From NCBI RefSeq assembly GCF_001029445.1, contig NZ_LDOT01000007.1, forward strand, positions 1 to 64,000: a stretch of DNA of 64,000 nt. The letters run 5' to 3'. Below the pieces are notes generated by a model that saw nothing but the letters and a program-made list of their open reading frames with translations, made no database searches and was not told where the DNA came from. The translations under genes and the position numbers were made by a program. Position 1 is the first letter of the stretch. Every line of letters starts with the position of its first letter. Source of the stretch: Photobacterium aquae. GTDB taxonomy: Bacteria; Pseudomonadota; Gammaproteobacteria; Enterobacterales; Vibrionaceae. Positions 9,868 to 17,495 of this stretch are shown piece after piece.

Positions 9868-10365
9868 ATGAAGATACTGAAAACGTCGATTCTTTCAAGC
9901 CTATTGCTACTTTCTGCAACTGTATCAGCACATGAATATAATGCAGGTTCACTGACCATTGACCATCCGTGGTCCAAACAAGTACCGCCATCATCATCCG
10001 TCGCAGCCGCCTTTTTTGATATTGAAAACCACACGAATAAAAACGATGAGTTGATTGCGGCTAGTTCTCCAATAGCAAAAACAACCGAACTACATGCTCA
10101 TATACATCAAGACGGCATGATGAAAATGCGCGAAGTGCCTGCGATAACAATACCCGCCAATGGCAAAGAATCACTCAAACCCGGCGGTTTCCACATTATG
10201 TTTTTCGAATTGGCAGAAGTACCGAAACTAGGTGAAACCTTCCCGCTGACATTGACCTTCAAACATGCCGGCGAAGTAGAAGTAAATGTCAAAGTAGAAA
10301 AAGCAACATTCACTCCTAATAGTAATAAACAACCAGCAATGAACAGTGAACATGCACATCACTAA
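9868..10365 (+). CDS. PCuAC-type periplasmic copper(I) chaperone
   Basis: A 165-residue secreted protein. A Sec signal peptide (residues 1-21, cleavage near TVSA-HEYN) precedes a PCuAC domain (PF04314). The copper motif H-x10-M-x21-H-x-M is exact: His76, Met87, His109, Met111. The C terminus ends HAHH, a possible extra metal site. The family delivers Cu(I) to the CuA site of cytochrome oxidase or handles periplasmic copper. The next gene, 58 bp downstream, is an unrelated MBL hydrolase; I see no Sco or oxidase gene nearby. Confidence 0.93.
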   Translation: MKILKTSILSSLLLLSATVSAHEYNAGSLTIDHPWSKQVPPSSSVAAAFFDIENHTNKNDELIAASSPIAKTTELHAHIHQDGMMKMREVPAITIPANGKESLKPGGFHIMFFELAEVPKLGETFPLTLTFKHAGEVEVNVKVEKATFTPNSNKQPAMNSEHAHH

Positions 10366-10423
10366 GATGATCCTGTGACAATACATCAGGCCGCGCTGCG
10401 GCCTGTTTGGGGAGATTGCCGCT

Positions 10424-11185
10424 ATGCTCGCTCTTCACCAGATCCAAGGTTATATCCAAACAATCTATCTCGCTGAATATCAACACGGGCTACTTCTTCT
10501 CGATAGCGGCTGTTATGCTGACGTCCCCACCATATGCAACTTCATTGAGACACAACTCAAACGGCCAGTACATGATTTAAAGCTCACGGTAGTTACCCAC
10601 ATGCACCCTGATCATGCCGGGGGAGCAGCCAAATTACGGCAAGTAACCGGCTGTAGCATCGCCATGTGCCGTATCAAAAAACACTGGTATCAAGGAATAG
10701 ACGGTAAATTAATGTTCCTAACCGATATTCTATTAGCTAAATGGGTCGCCAAACGACTCAAGCGTCCAACAAAGCGGCTGTTGTTCTCCCCGTGGCTCAA
10801 GGCGGATTTTCTACTAGACGACAATGAATATCTCCCCTATTTTCCTGACTGGAAAGTCCTCTTTACCCAGGGCCATACCGATAGAGACTTATCACTTTAC
10901 CACCTGCCACTAAATCGCATCTATGTAGCAGATCTTATGGTCAAAGTTAAAGAGCACTATATTCCGCCTTATCCTATCTTTCATCCCAACCGCTACCGAG
11001 CATCTTTAGAACGTATCTTTCATCTAGCGCCTTCATCATTGTTACTCGCTCACGGGGGAGAAATAAGGCCCAGCCAATCAATCCAAACTCATATCCTGAC
11101 ACTGATCCCACACAAGCCAATAACCCATTGGCATTCAGTCAAGAGTAAGCTCTTCAAGGTATACCACTCTCTTGGCTTCAAATAA
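10424..11185 (+). CDS. MBL-fold metallo-hydrolase
   Basis: A 253-residue metallo-beta-lactamase fold enzyme. The metal signature is THMHPDHAGG (HxHxDH, about residues 58-67), with further ligands in QGHTDRDLS, VADLM and LLLAHGGEI. It lacks a signal peptide and is therefore probably cytoplasmic. The family is very broad (glyoxalase II, lactonases, phosphodiesterases), so the substrate is open. A GC-rich hairpin (10386-10404) lies between it and the copper-chaperone gene, but with no U-run, so read-through is likely. Confidence 0.87.
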   Translation: MLALHQIQGYIQTIYLAEYQHGLLLLDSGCYADVPTICNFIETQLKRPVHDLKLTVVTHMHPDHAGGAAKLRQVTGCSIAMCRIKKHWYQGIDGKLMFLTDILLAKWVAKRLKRPTKRLLFSPWLKADFLLDDNEYLPYFPDWKVLFTQGHTDRDLSLYHLPLNRIYVADLMVKVKEHYIPPYPIFHPNRYRASLERIFHLAPSSLLLAHGGEIRPSQSIQTHILTLIPHKPITHWHSVKSKLFKVYHSLGFK

Positions 11186-11187
11186 AA

Positions 11188-11212
11188 AAAGCCCTCTGTC
11201 ATAGAGGGCTTT
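11188..11212. terminator. Bidirectional intrinsic terminator
   Basis: A stem AAAGCCCTCT/AGAGGGCTTT. On the minus strand it is followed by a run of T and serves the VpsR-like gene; on the plus strand it serves the MBL gene. Confidence 0.88.
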
Positions 11213-11232
11213 ACGTTACGTCGTCACTTCAA

Positions 11233-12576
11233 TTAATCACGGGCGTAACCGTTATTGTAATGCCGAACGTCCGGCACAATATTATGCTTATTCAACAAAC
11301 GATACATGGTTGCGCGTGACACCCCCAGATCCTTAGCCGCCGAGGCAACTTGACCGCGATGGGTTTCCAACACCGCCACCAAAACATCCTTTTCAGCTTC
11401 ATCTTTAATATTACGCAAGCTTTGTTTCAGATTCGCTTTGCTCGGCAAATCAAAGTGCTCCGCCCTCACCTCATTACCTTCCGCTAGCAAGGCCGCTCGT
11501 TTAACCTGATTAATCAGTTCACGCACATTACCCGGCCAGCTATAACGAAGCAGCAACTGTTTTGAATCCTCAGAAAATGTCGATGCCATCGTGCTATATT
11601 CACGCGCAAATTTCGTCAAGAAGGTTTCAGCCAAAAGGAAAATGTCAGATCCCCTTTCGCGCAGAGTCGGAACCTTAATATGAAAAACATTCAAGCGGTA
11701 GAACAGCTCCTTACTGAAATCACCGTTGGCAACAGCAGCTTCTAGATCTGCACTTGAAGAGGCAATGATGCGTATATCCGCCATATCCTCTTCTTCAATG
11801 CCTTCCATGGTTGGTGCTGTGAGGTACCCCAACAACACTTCCTGAAGCTCTTTTGACAATTCGTCCACATTGTCGAGCATCAAGGTTCCATTGAACCGCG
11901 TCCCATCCTCTTGACGATAGGAGCCATCAAGCAATGCCATTTGCTCATCATTACGGTTCAGCGCAGCACAGTTTACACAAACAAATTGGGTATTCTTACG
12001 TTTAGACAAATTATGAACAGATTTAGCAATCAGTTCTTTGCCCGTTCCATTTTCCCCTGTTAAAAACACATTGACCTCGGTCATTGCTACCCGACGGACC
12101 ATATCTCGTAGTTGCTTGATTGATTTAGATTCGCCAAAAAGTCCCATATCGTGCTTAGACGTTATTTCAACCCAAGAACTGGCTTCAATCTGCAACATAC
12201 CAAGCTGATGCCCTATCGTCGACAACAGATGGCTTCCCGGAACGGGAACAGAGAAATAATCGATACAGAAATTATTAATAAATTGACAAATAGCATCTGT
12301 ATTTAATTGCTCTTTCTTTATAATTGCGATCCACTTAACTTGTTTGGTTTTATTTGCACGCAAAGAAATACTATTCAAACTAAAATCGTTATTACTTAAA
12401 TCAACAACACAAATACATGGGCTATACTCCTCGAGAATTGAATCTACAGTCCGTAAATCATAACAACAATGGGTTTTCCAACCTGATTGTTCCAAGAGCG
12501 CAATCCAAGGTTCGTAGTTACAACCAATTGCAACCAAACGACCGTCAATTGTTTTGTTTTGACTTTGAGCCACCAT
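11233..12576 (-). CDS. VpsR-like regulator (degenerate receiver, AAA+ and Fis-type HTH)
   Basis: A 447-residue protein with NtrC-type layout: an atypical receiver-like domain (1-130), AAA+ core (about 145-375) and a C-terminal Fis HTH (AAKDLGVSRATMYRLLNKH). The segments NYEPWIALLEQSGW, CICVVDLSNNDFSLN and LLSTIGHQLGML match VpsR of Vibrio cholerae as I remember it, and the candidate phospho-acceptor falls at Asp59 as in VpsR. The sigma54-contacting GAFTGA loop is missing. Walker A reads GENGTGKE and Walker B reads LMLDNVDEL, with Asn in place of the usual Glu. This fits VpsR, which binds c-di-GMP and works with sigma70 polymerase. It sits 300 bp from a Fap-like amyloid locus that it may control (inference). 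Start supported by AAGGTG ribosome site. Confidence 0.88.
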   Translation of the reverse strand: MVAQSQNKTIDGRLVAIGCNYEPWIALLEQSGWKTHCCYDLRTVDSILEEYSPCICVVDLSNNDFSLNSISLRANKTKQVKWIAIIKKEQLNTDAICQFINNFCIDYFSVPVPGSHLLSTIGHQLGMLQIEASSWVEITSKHDMGLFGESKSIKQLRDMVRRVAMTEVNVFLTGENGTGKELIAKSVHNLSKRKNTQFVCVNCAALNRNDEQMALLDGSYRQEDGTRFNGTLMLDNVDELSKELQEVLLGYLTAPTMEGIEEEDMADIRIIASSSADLEAAVANGDFSKELFYRLNVFHIKVPTLRERGSDIFLLAETFLTKFAREYSTMASTFSEDSKQLLLRYSWPGNVRELINQVKRAALLAEGNEVRAEHFDLPSKANLKQSLRNIKDEAEKDVLVAVLETHRGQVASAAKDLGVSRATMYRLLNKHNIVPDVRHYNNGYARD

Positions 12577-12797
12577 CTAAGTCACCTTCTGTCAATTTAT
12601 ACTTATTATCGATGTATTAAAAATATAGAAGAGCTTTAACTATTTTGCAGCGTATCAACAGTAAGAAACCTTATATAAATCTAGTACATTTTAACTAAAC
12701 ATATAATATAAATATAATTATCAATGACTTATGAAAATCAAAATAGTTATATAAATACTGAACTTTTCATCGTCACTTAAAATTCTAACAAAACAAA

Positions 12798-12824
12798 AAA
12801 GCACTACATAACATGTAGTGCTTT
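12798..12824 (-). terminator. Intrinsic terminator of the fapD-fapE-like genes
   Basis: A perfect stem AAAGCACTACAT/ATGTAGTGCTTT followed on the minus strand by TTTGTTTTG. It lies 50 bp past the FapE-like stop and separates it from the VpsR-like gene. Confidence 0.85.
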
Positions 12825-12873
12825 CAAAAAGACAAAAAAGTTACATTTAAACAATTTTTATCATGCAACAGGT

Positions 12874-13383
12874 TTAATAACCACTGAAAAAGATCGCATT
12901 CTCCAATCGGTTATTAAATAAGTTTTGCTGGTTGAAACTCTTGATGTCCGCCTCAATATCTAATACCGTCTGCGTACTAATATGCGTATTATCAGCCGAG
13001 TTTTGGACCACATAACCGGAAACATCACTACTTGGTGTCCCCGTGACAATATTATTATCACCTATACTAACCACTTGAAGTGGATCTGAGTGATCATAGG
13101 TTCTACTTCCATCCTTGCTCTGTAATATACCATTATTGAATGTAAAATCAGCAATATGGGTAGACAGTACAGTTTCGCCATTAATCGCTGTATTTATGGA
13201 TAATCCAATACTGATGATATTATTATCTAAAGATACAAAACCACCCCGCATAGATGACATTTCATCATCTGACAAACTTGTCAGACCCAAATTATCAACA
13301 CCTATAAAATTAATAGATGCTTGTGCAATTATTGCTGTACTACTTATTGCTGAAGCGATCAATACACGAGTGAACTTTCTCAT
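12874..13383 (-). CDS. Secreted Fap-locus protein with double-glycine motif (FapE-like position)
   Basis: A 169-residue exported protein of unknown function. A Sec signal (1-22, cleavage near AQA-SINF) is followed by LSDDEMSSMRGG (residues 37-48). This is the full C39-peptidase leader consensus: Leu -12, Ser -11, Glu -8, Met -7, Met -4, Gly -2, Gly -1. The rest is beta-prone and rich in Asn, Ser and Thr, with a segment VSGYVVQNSADNTHISTQ resembling the C-terminal motif of the neighbouring amyloid-like subunits. It starts 8 bp after the C39-peptidase gene and shares its transcript. By position it parallels fapE, but sequence orthology is not established. It may be the peptidase's substrate. 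Confidence 0.75.
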   Translation of the reverse strand: MRKFTRVLIASAISSTAIIAQASINFIGVDNLGLTSLSDDEMSSMRGGFVSLDNNIISIGLSINTAINGETVLSTHIADFTFNNGILQSKDGSRTYDHSDPLQVVSIGDNNIVTGTPSSDVSGYVVQNSADNTHISTQTVLDIEADIKSFNQQNLFNNRLENAIFFSGY

Positions 13384-13391
13384 ACAAGCCT

Positions 13392-14066
13392 CTAATATTC
13401 ATTCGCACCAGGCAGAGTAATACTGAATGTTGACAGTGAATCTCTAACAACAGCCTCTGACGATGGTGAGGGGGTATATATATTATAGTTATCATCGGTA
13501 ATAAAACTCTTCCTGCCAACTTTGGCCTGATTCTTTACCAACAATACTGCCCCTTTATAATATGATTTAAAATCTTCAATAGGCATAGTCAGCGTCCCTC
13601 TAGAGGGATCACCAAGTATGACATTCTTACTATTCATACCTTTAATTACAACAAAGTGCATATATCCATCAAAATTTACAATTGTTATTGCAGGTATACG
13701 AATTTTGTTAAATTTTTCAAGTGGGATATTATAACCATCTGCATCCAACCCTACAGATATTAGGTATTTTTTCATATCCAACATTGAAAAACCTTGTTTT
13801 TCTATTTTATCTTTGTCTCCATTTTTGAACATATATTCAAAAATAACATTTTCATGAGCTTCTATTCCGTAGTGAAATTGTAGTAATGAAGCAACAGCAG
13901 CAGATCCACAACTAAAGTCATATTGCTGCCGAAACACATCACCAAATAATTGCTCTTGATAGCTTTTAACCTCAACATTAAACCCGCCGCGATTCGGAAA
14001 ATAATCAAGAGCGAATACATTCCCCGAAACAACGAGGCTAAGAAGCATCACTATATTTATCTTCAT
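13392..14066 (-). CDS. fapD: Secreted C39-like cysteine peptidase (FapD-like)
   Basis: A 224-residue protein with a Sec signal (1-19, NVFA-LDYF) and a papain-like C39 domain. The catalytic set looks complete: an oxyanion Gln at 47 or 48, Cys53 in FSCGSAAVASLL, His137 in GYMHFVVIKG and Asp153 in GDPSRG. Usual C39 peptidases are cytoplasmic domains of bacteriocin ABC exporters; free, exported versions are typical of Fap amyloid operons (FapD). It lies upstream of a protein with a double-glycine motif and downstream of two amyloid-like subunits. The ribosome site is weak (AGCAAAG). The gene symbol is by family and context. Confidence 0.82.
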   Translation of the reverse strand: MKINIVMLLSLVVSGNVFALDYFPNRGGFNVEVKSYQEQLFGDVFRQQYDFSCGSAAVASLLQFHYGIEAHENVIFEYMFKNGDKDKIEKQGFSMLDMKKYLISVGLDADGYNIPLEKFNKIRIPAITIVNFDGYMHFVVIKGMNSKNVILGDPSRGTLTMPIEDFKSYYKGAVLLVKNQAKVGRKSFITDDNYNIYTPSPSSEAVVRDSLSTFSITLPGANEY

Positions 14067-14190
14067 GCGCTTTGCTGCCTTATTGAGATAACAATTAACC
14101 TATCTAATTCAAGGTTAAGCCATCAAAGACCACTTGCTTTATCATTTTCGATACATTAACCCAAACACTGATCTATACACCGAAAAGAAG

Positions 14191-14210
14191 AAAGGGCCTT
14201 TCGGCCCTTT
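14191..14210 (-). terminator. Intrinsic terminator between subunit and protease genes
   Basis: A stem AAAGGGCC/GGCCCTTT with a 4-base loop, directly after the subunit stop codon, followed on the minus strand by the T-rich TTCTTTTCGG. It would lower expression of the downstream fapD-fapE-like genes relative to the structural subunits. Confidence 0.8.
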
Positions 14211-14213
14211 ATC

Positions 14214-14795
14214 TTAGTAACCACCAGTACCTGGCGATACACCTGAGCCAACAAGCGCTGCGTTTGTACTTGTACTTTGCTGAACCATTGAGTTATTACC
14301 CACGTTCTGACCAGCAATGCTGATACCTGATGCAGAATTGTAAGCCATACCCATGGTGTTACTGTGATCGACCATCACATCACCAGAACTACCTTTACAA
14401 CATGCTCCACCATAAGTCACTTCTGTATCCATCACAGTGCCATAGATAACACTTGAGGCGATGTAGTCATTAATTTCTTTATCAATGTCAACATCAATCG
14501 ACTTATCCCAGCTTGAGTTATTTTCTTTGTGTTTTTCATAAGTATTGCCGACATTTTTCATCAGCAATTTATCATCGTCGTAGTAGTAATCTTTCTTATA
14601 ATCAACGCTTTTCTCGTAATTCAGCTCTTTTTCGACGCTAACTGTTTTGTTCTTGCTACCTTCAATCGTTAGGTCACCGTCGTAATCATCATAGCCGCCG
14701 TAACCACCACCATAACCGCCACCATAACCCCCATTTGCAAATGCCATTGGTGATGCAATCATTGCTGCTAACAGCATAACTTTTGTATTACGCAT
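14214..14795 (-). CDS. Secreted amyloid-like subunit, FapB/FapC-like (copy 1)
   Basis: A 193-residue exported protein. A Sec signal (1-20, AFA-NGGY) is followed by a Gly-Tyr repeat (GGYGGGYGGGYGGY), then a Lys/Asp-rich charged middle, a vicinal cysteine pair (GGACCKGSSG) and a C-terminal segment ASGISIAGQNVGNNSMVQQS. This last resembles the G-V-N-x-A-A-G-x-x-N-x-Q-x-N repeat of Pseudomonas FapB/FapC, present here once. It is paralogous to the gene at 15357-15947. The start is supported by TTTGGAGTAA upstream of the ATG. Assignment to B or C is not possible. Confidence 0.75.
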   Translation of the reverse strand: MRNTKVMLLAAMIASPMAFANGGYGGGYGGGYGGYDDYDGDLTIEGSKNKTVSVEKELNYEKSVDYKKDYYYDDDKLLMKNVGNTYEKHKENNSSWDKSIDVDIDKEINDYIASSVIYGTVMDTEVTYGGACCKGSSGDVMVDHSNTMGMAYNSASGISIAGQNVGNNSMVQQSTSTNAALVGSGVSPGTGGY

Positions 14796-14976
14796 AATAT
14801 TACTCCAAACTGTTGTTTTTTAATTATATTCACAATTCTACTATCAATAATTCTTACTATATCGAGGAATTAGCAAAAATCGAATGAAGAACTGTTATGC
14901 CCTGCGAAATCCAATAATAATAAATTATACATTTATAAGTTCAGTTATTATTTATCATCAATAGATAGACTAACAA

Positions 14977-15312
14977 TCACTTCAATGTCAGATTTACAAC
15001 GGTTGCATTTTGTATCAACACATTATTACCTGTGTTTTGAACGATATTAAACACACCTGATGAGTTACTTAATGAACCAGCATCAATTATATTATCACCA
15101 GTAGTATTGTTATATGCTGAGTTACTTGCAACATCACCTTGCATATCTGAACTCGCATGGATATTATCGAGCTTTAACTCATATTCACCACCTCGAGACA
15201 CAGATAGAGTATCATCCGAAAGTGTTTGCGAGCTTGCTAGAATATCCAACTCATCGGCAGCTATACTACAAACGCTGAATAAAGAAGCTGCAACCAGTGT
15301 TAAATATTTCAT
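14977..15312 (-). CDS. Small secreted Fap-locus protein with double-glycine motif
   Basis: A 111-residue exported protein between two amyloid-like subunit genes. It has a Sec signal (1-18/19, SIA-ADEL), then LSDDTLSVSRGG (31-42), which fits the C39 leader pattern (Leu -12, Ser -11, Leu -7, Gly-Gly) except Thr at -8. The C-terminal SSGVFNIVQNTGNNVLIQNA matches the single Fap-like motif of its neighbours. The mature part after Gly-Gly would be about 69 residues. A strong AGGAGGA ribosome site precedes the ATG. Possible roles are nucleator or chaperone (FapA/FapB-like), which is inference. Confidence 0.75.
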   Translation of the reverse strand: MKYLTLVAASLFSVCSIAADELDILASSQTLSDDTLSVSRGGEYELKLDNIHASSDMQGDVASNSAYNNTTGDNIIDAGSLSNSSGVFNIVQNTGNNVLIQNATVVNLTLK

Positions 15313-15356
15313 GGTATCCTCCTGAGGGCTGATGACCAGCCCTCAGTAATAATAAA

Positions 15357-15947
15357 TTATTGACCGGCTAACATCGCATTGGTACTTGCACTTTGTTGAA
15401 CAAGTGAATTATTACCTGCATTCTGACCGGCGATATTAATACCCGATGCCCCAGAGAATGCACCTGTCATGTCGTTATGATGAGTAACTTGCAATGAAGA
15501 TGGTGCTGATGGACCGTAACCACCACCTTTTTTACCGTAGTAACCACCACCATTACCCTCGCAGCAACCTGCACCATATGAAACTTTACTGTATGACACT
15601 ACACCATCAAGATCTGATGAGGCCATGTTAGTAGTATGAGTCAAATCAATATCCCAATCTTGACTATAATCATGATGGCTATTGTCAACATACTCATGTT
15701 TCTTGGTATTATTGACGTTCTTCATTTTCAAAGTATCGTCATCAGAGTAATAGCTTTTTTCAACATTGTAATCTTTATCAATATTCTTAGTTAACGTTTT
15801 ATCAATGTCTTTATTATACGAGTCAGTAATTGTTTTATCGTTTCCATCATCATAACCGTATGGGTTATATGGGTCGTAATATGAATTTGCCAGCGCCAAT
15901 GGAGAAGCGATAACTGCTACTAATAGTGCGATATTTGTTTTACGCAT
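15357..15947 (-). CDS. Secreted amyloid-like subunit, FapB/FapC-like (copy 2)
   Basis: A 196-residue exported protein, the first gene of the minus-strand locus. It has a Sec signal (1-20, ALA-NSYY), a Tyr/Asp/Asn-rich start, a charged middle with repeated DKTxT/KNIDKD elements, a vicinal cysteine pair (GAGCCEGNGG), a Gly-Tyr tract (GGGYYGKKGGGYG) and the C-terminal motif ASGINIAGQNAGNNSLVQQS. It shares layout and both end segments with the 14214-14795 gene, so one arose by duplication of the other. The upstream TTTGGAGTAAGAT ribosome site is nearly identical to that of copy 1. Confidence 0.77.
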   Translation of the reverse strand: MRKTNIALLVAVIASPLALANSYYDPYNPYGYDDGNDKTITDSYNKDIDKTLTKNIDKDYNVEKSYYSDDDTLKMKNVNNTKKHEYVDNSHHDYSQDWDIDLTHTTNMASSDLDGVVSYSKVSYGAGCCEGNGGGYYGKKGGGYGPSAPSSLQVTHHNDMTGAFSGASGINIAGQNAGNNSLVQQSASTNAMLAGQ

Positions 15948-16360
15948 GATCTTACTCCAAATGTATTGAGTTCTTTTTTTATAATCACTCGCACGTTTCC
16001 GGCGAGATACCTTAACTATAGCGATGGCAAGTTTTATTCATGTATTATTTTTAATAAAAAGAAGACAGCAAAATAAAAATAATTCTGGCTCATAATATGC
16101 CGTGAAATACATTTCAAATAATGAGTAAATGTCTCATTTTTTAAAACATAGAATCACTCATTAAATATCAATTTTAATACCCCATCTCAATAATTAATCA
16201 GCCGGGCACGTGTTCTCAACATTAAGACGTTGATTGATATTCTCACAATACCATTCATTCTCATAGCGACTATGATTTTCTTATTAGAAAAACAAGCTGT
16301 GTCATTACTCATACGGTGTTATGTAATGGCTTTTTGGGAAATAGACTAAGTGAGGGTACC
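15948..16360. promoter_or_regulatory. Divergent intergenic control region of the Fap-like locus
   Basis: About 410 AT-rich bases between the divergent subunit operon (minus) and the FapF-like gene (plus). No gene is visible. It must hold both promoters. A sequence TGGCTCATAATATGC at 16086-16100 has the GG-N10-GC spacing of a sigma54 promoter but poor flanks. A VpsR-type binding site would be expected here, but I cannot point to one with confidence. Confidence 0.45.
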
Positions 16361-17386
16361 GTGAATAGTTACTATAACTGTGGCCTGATTACGCTGCTTA
16401 CCCTATTGGCGGGGCCAGTAGCGGCTGATGATTCATCGAATGCCAATGAAAAGCCCCGGGTGGTACAAACTGTCGCCGACCTACTTGATCCTGACCTACC
16501 CGGCGTTCTTACCCCCAAAGGCTCTTTTGTTCTAGACAGTAGCTTTTCGTTTACCCAGAACTCATCCAATACCGTTTCTGTTATTGGTTATACCGTACTG
16601 CCATCTTTACTGGTTGGCTTAATTCAAGCTAGTGACACGGATCGTACGACCCTAACCCTTGGCCTTAGTGGGCGCTACGGAATCACAAACCGTCTAGAAG
16701 TTGAGGCCCGAGTACCATGGGTATACCGCTATGATTCTATCTCTAGCCGAAACTTCAATGGAGATGGTAGCGAGGAGCCAGAAACTCGTACCTTTAGCGA
16801 CAATGATCTCGGCGATATTGAAGCTGCATTCAAATACCAAATCAACATGCTAGAAGCCCCGTATTGGATTGCAGGATTGAGGTTTAAAACCACCACCGGC
16901 AGTTCACCTTACGAAGTTTCAGCAAATGACCAACTCGATCTCGAAGAGCTACCAACTGGTTCTGGCTTTCCTAGTATTGAACCGAGTGTCACGATGATCA
17001 TGCCTATCGATCCTGCTGTTATTTATGCCAGCCTAAGCTACATTTGGAATATAGAAGACGATGTCACCATCACTGATAGCAACGACAACACGAGTAACAG
17101 AACAATTGATTTAGGGGATACCATTGGCTTAAGTGCAGGCATGGGCTTTGCCGTGAATTCTAAATTTTCATTTAGTTTGGGATTGAGCCACAAGACTATA
17201 CTAAAGTCGAAAATCGATGGCAGTACCGCTCCTGACGCCAAACTACTTCAGTTGGATTCAATCTCAATGGGGGCCAATTACGCCATAAACCGTGAGACCA
17301 CGCTAAATGTCGGTGTCAGTGCGGGCTTAACAGCCGATGCACCTGATTTCCAGCTCACCGTCAGAATCCCCTATACCCTCAAATAA
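16361..17386 (+). CDS. fapF: Outer-membrane beta-barrel of the Fap-like locus (FapF-like secretion pore)
   Basis: A 341-residue exported protein predicted to form an outer-membrane barrel. The GTG at 16361 is chosen because of the strong TGAGGG ribosome site 5 bases upstream and because it gives a clean signal peptide (1-22, GPVAA-DDS). Conserved stretches recalled from Pseudomonas FapF are LPGVLTPKGSFVLD, SGRYGITNRLEVEARVPWVY, DLGDIEAAFKYQI and the end NVGVSAGLTADAPDFQLTVR with alternating barrel-strand pattern. The FapF family forms trimeric pores that export amyloid subunits. The FapF N-terminal coiled coil appears absent: only about 20 residues separate the signal peptide from the conserved domain. 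It is transcribed divergently from the subunits. Confidence 0.83.
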   Translation: MNSYYNCGLITLLTLLAGPVAADDSSNANEKPRVVQTVADLLDPDLPGVLTPKGSFVLDSSFSFTQNSSNTVSVIGYTVLPSLLVGLIQASDTDRTTLTLGLSGRYGITNRLEVEARVPWVYRYDSISSRNFNGDGSEEPETRTFSDNDLGDIEAAFKYQINMLEAPYWIAGLRFKTTTGSSPYEVSANDQLDLEELPTGSGFPSIEPSVTMIMPIDPAVIYASLSYIWNIEDDVTITDSNDNTSNRTIDLGDTIGLSAGMGFAVNSKFSFSLGLSHKTILKSKIDGSTAPDAKLLQLDSISMGANYAINRETTLNVGVSAGLTADAPDFQLTVRIPYTLK

Positions 17387-17401
17387 CGTCGCTATCGACC
17401 T

Positions 17402-17422
17402 CCCTGCCCATCTTGGGCAGGG
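17402..17422 (+). terminator. Hairpin after the FapF-like gene
   Basis: A GC-rich 8-bp stem CCCTGCCC/GGGCAGGG with a 5-base loop, 15 bases past the stop. It has no clear U-run, so it may be a weak terminator or a 3'-end stabiliser. Confidence 0.5.
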
Positions 17423-17495
17423 ATAACTCAATGACTAAAGTCTAATTTTCCTCTATGCTATGACGCTATTACTATGTGTCACAGGAAAACAAGTT

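Noticed and set aside
14214..15947. Curli (csg) subunits
   Set aside because: No SX5QXGXGNXAXVXQ multi-repeat array and no CsgE/F/G-type partners; the C39 peptidase and barrel fit Fap instead.
16086..16101. Possible sigma54 promoter upstream of the FapF-like gene
   Set aside because: The GG-N10-GC spacing fits but flanking bases do not, and the nearby regulator lacks the sigma54-contact loop. Kept only as a note.
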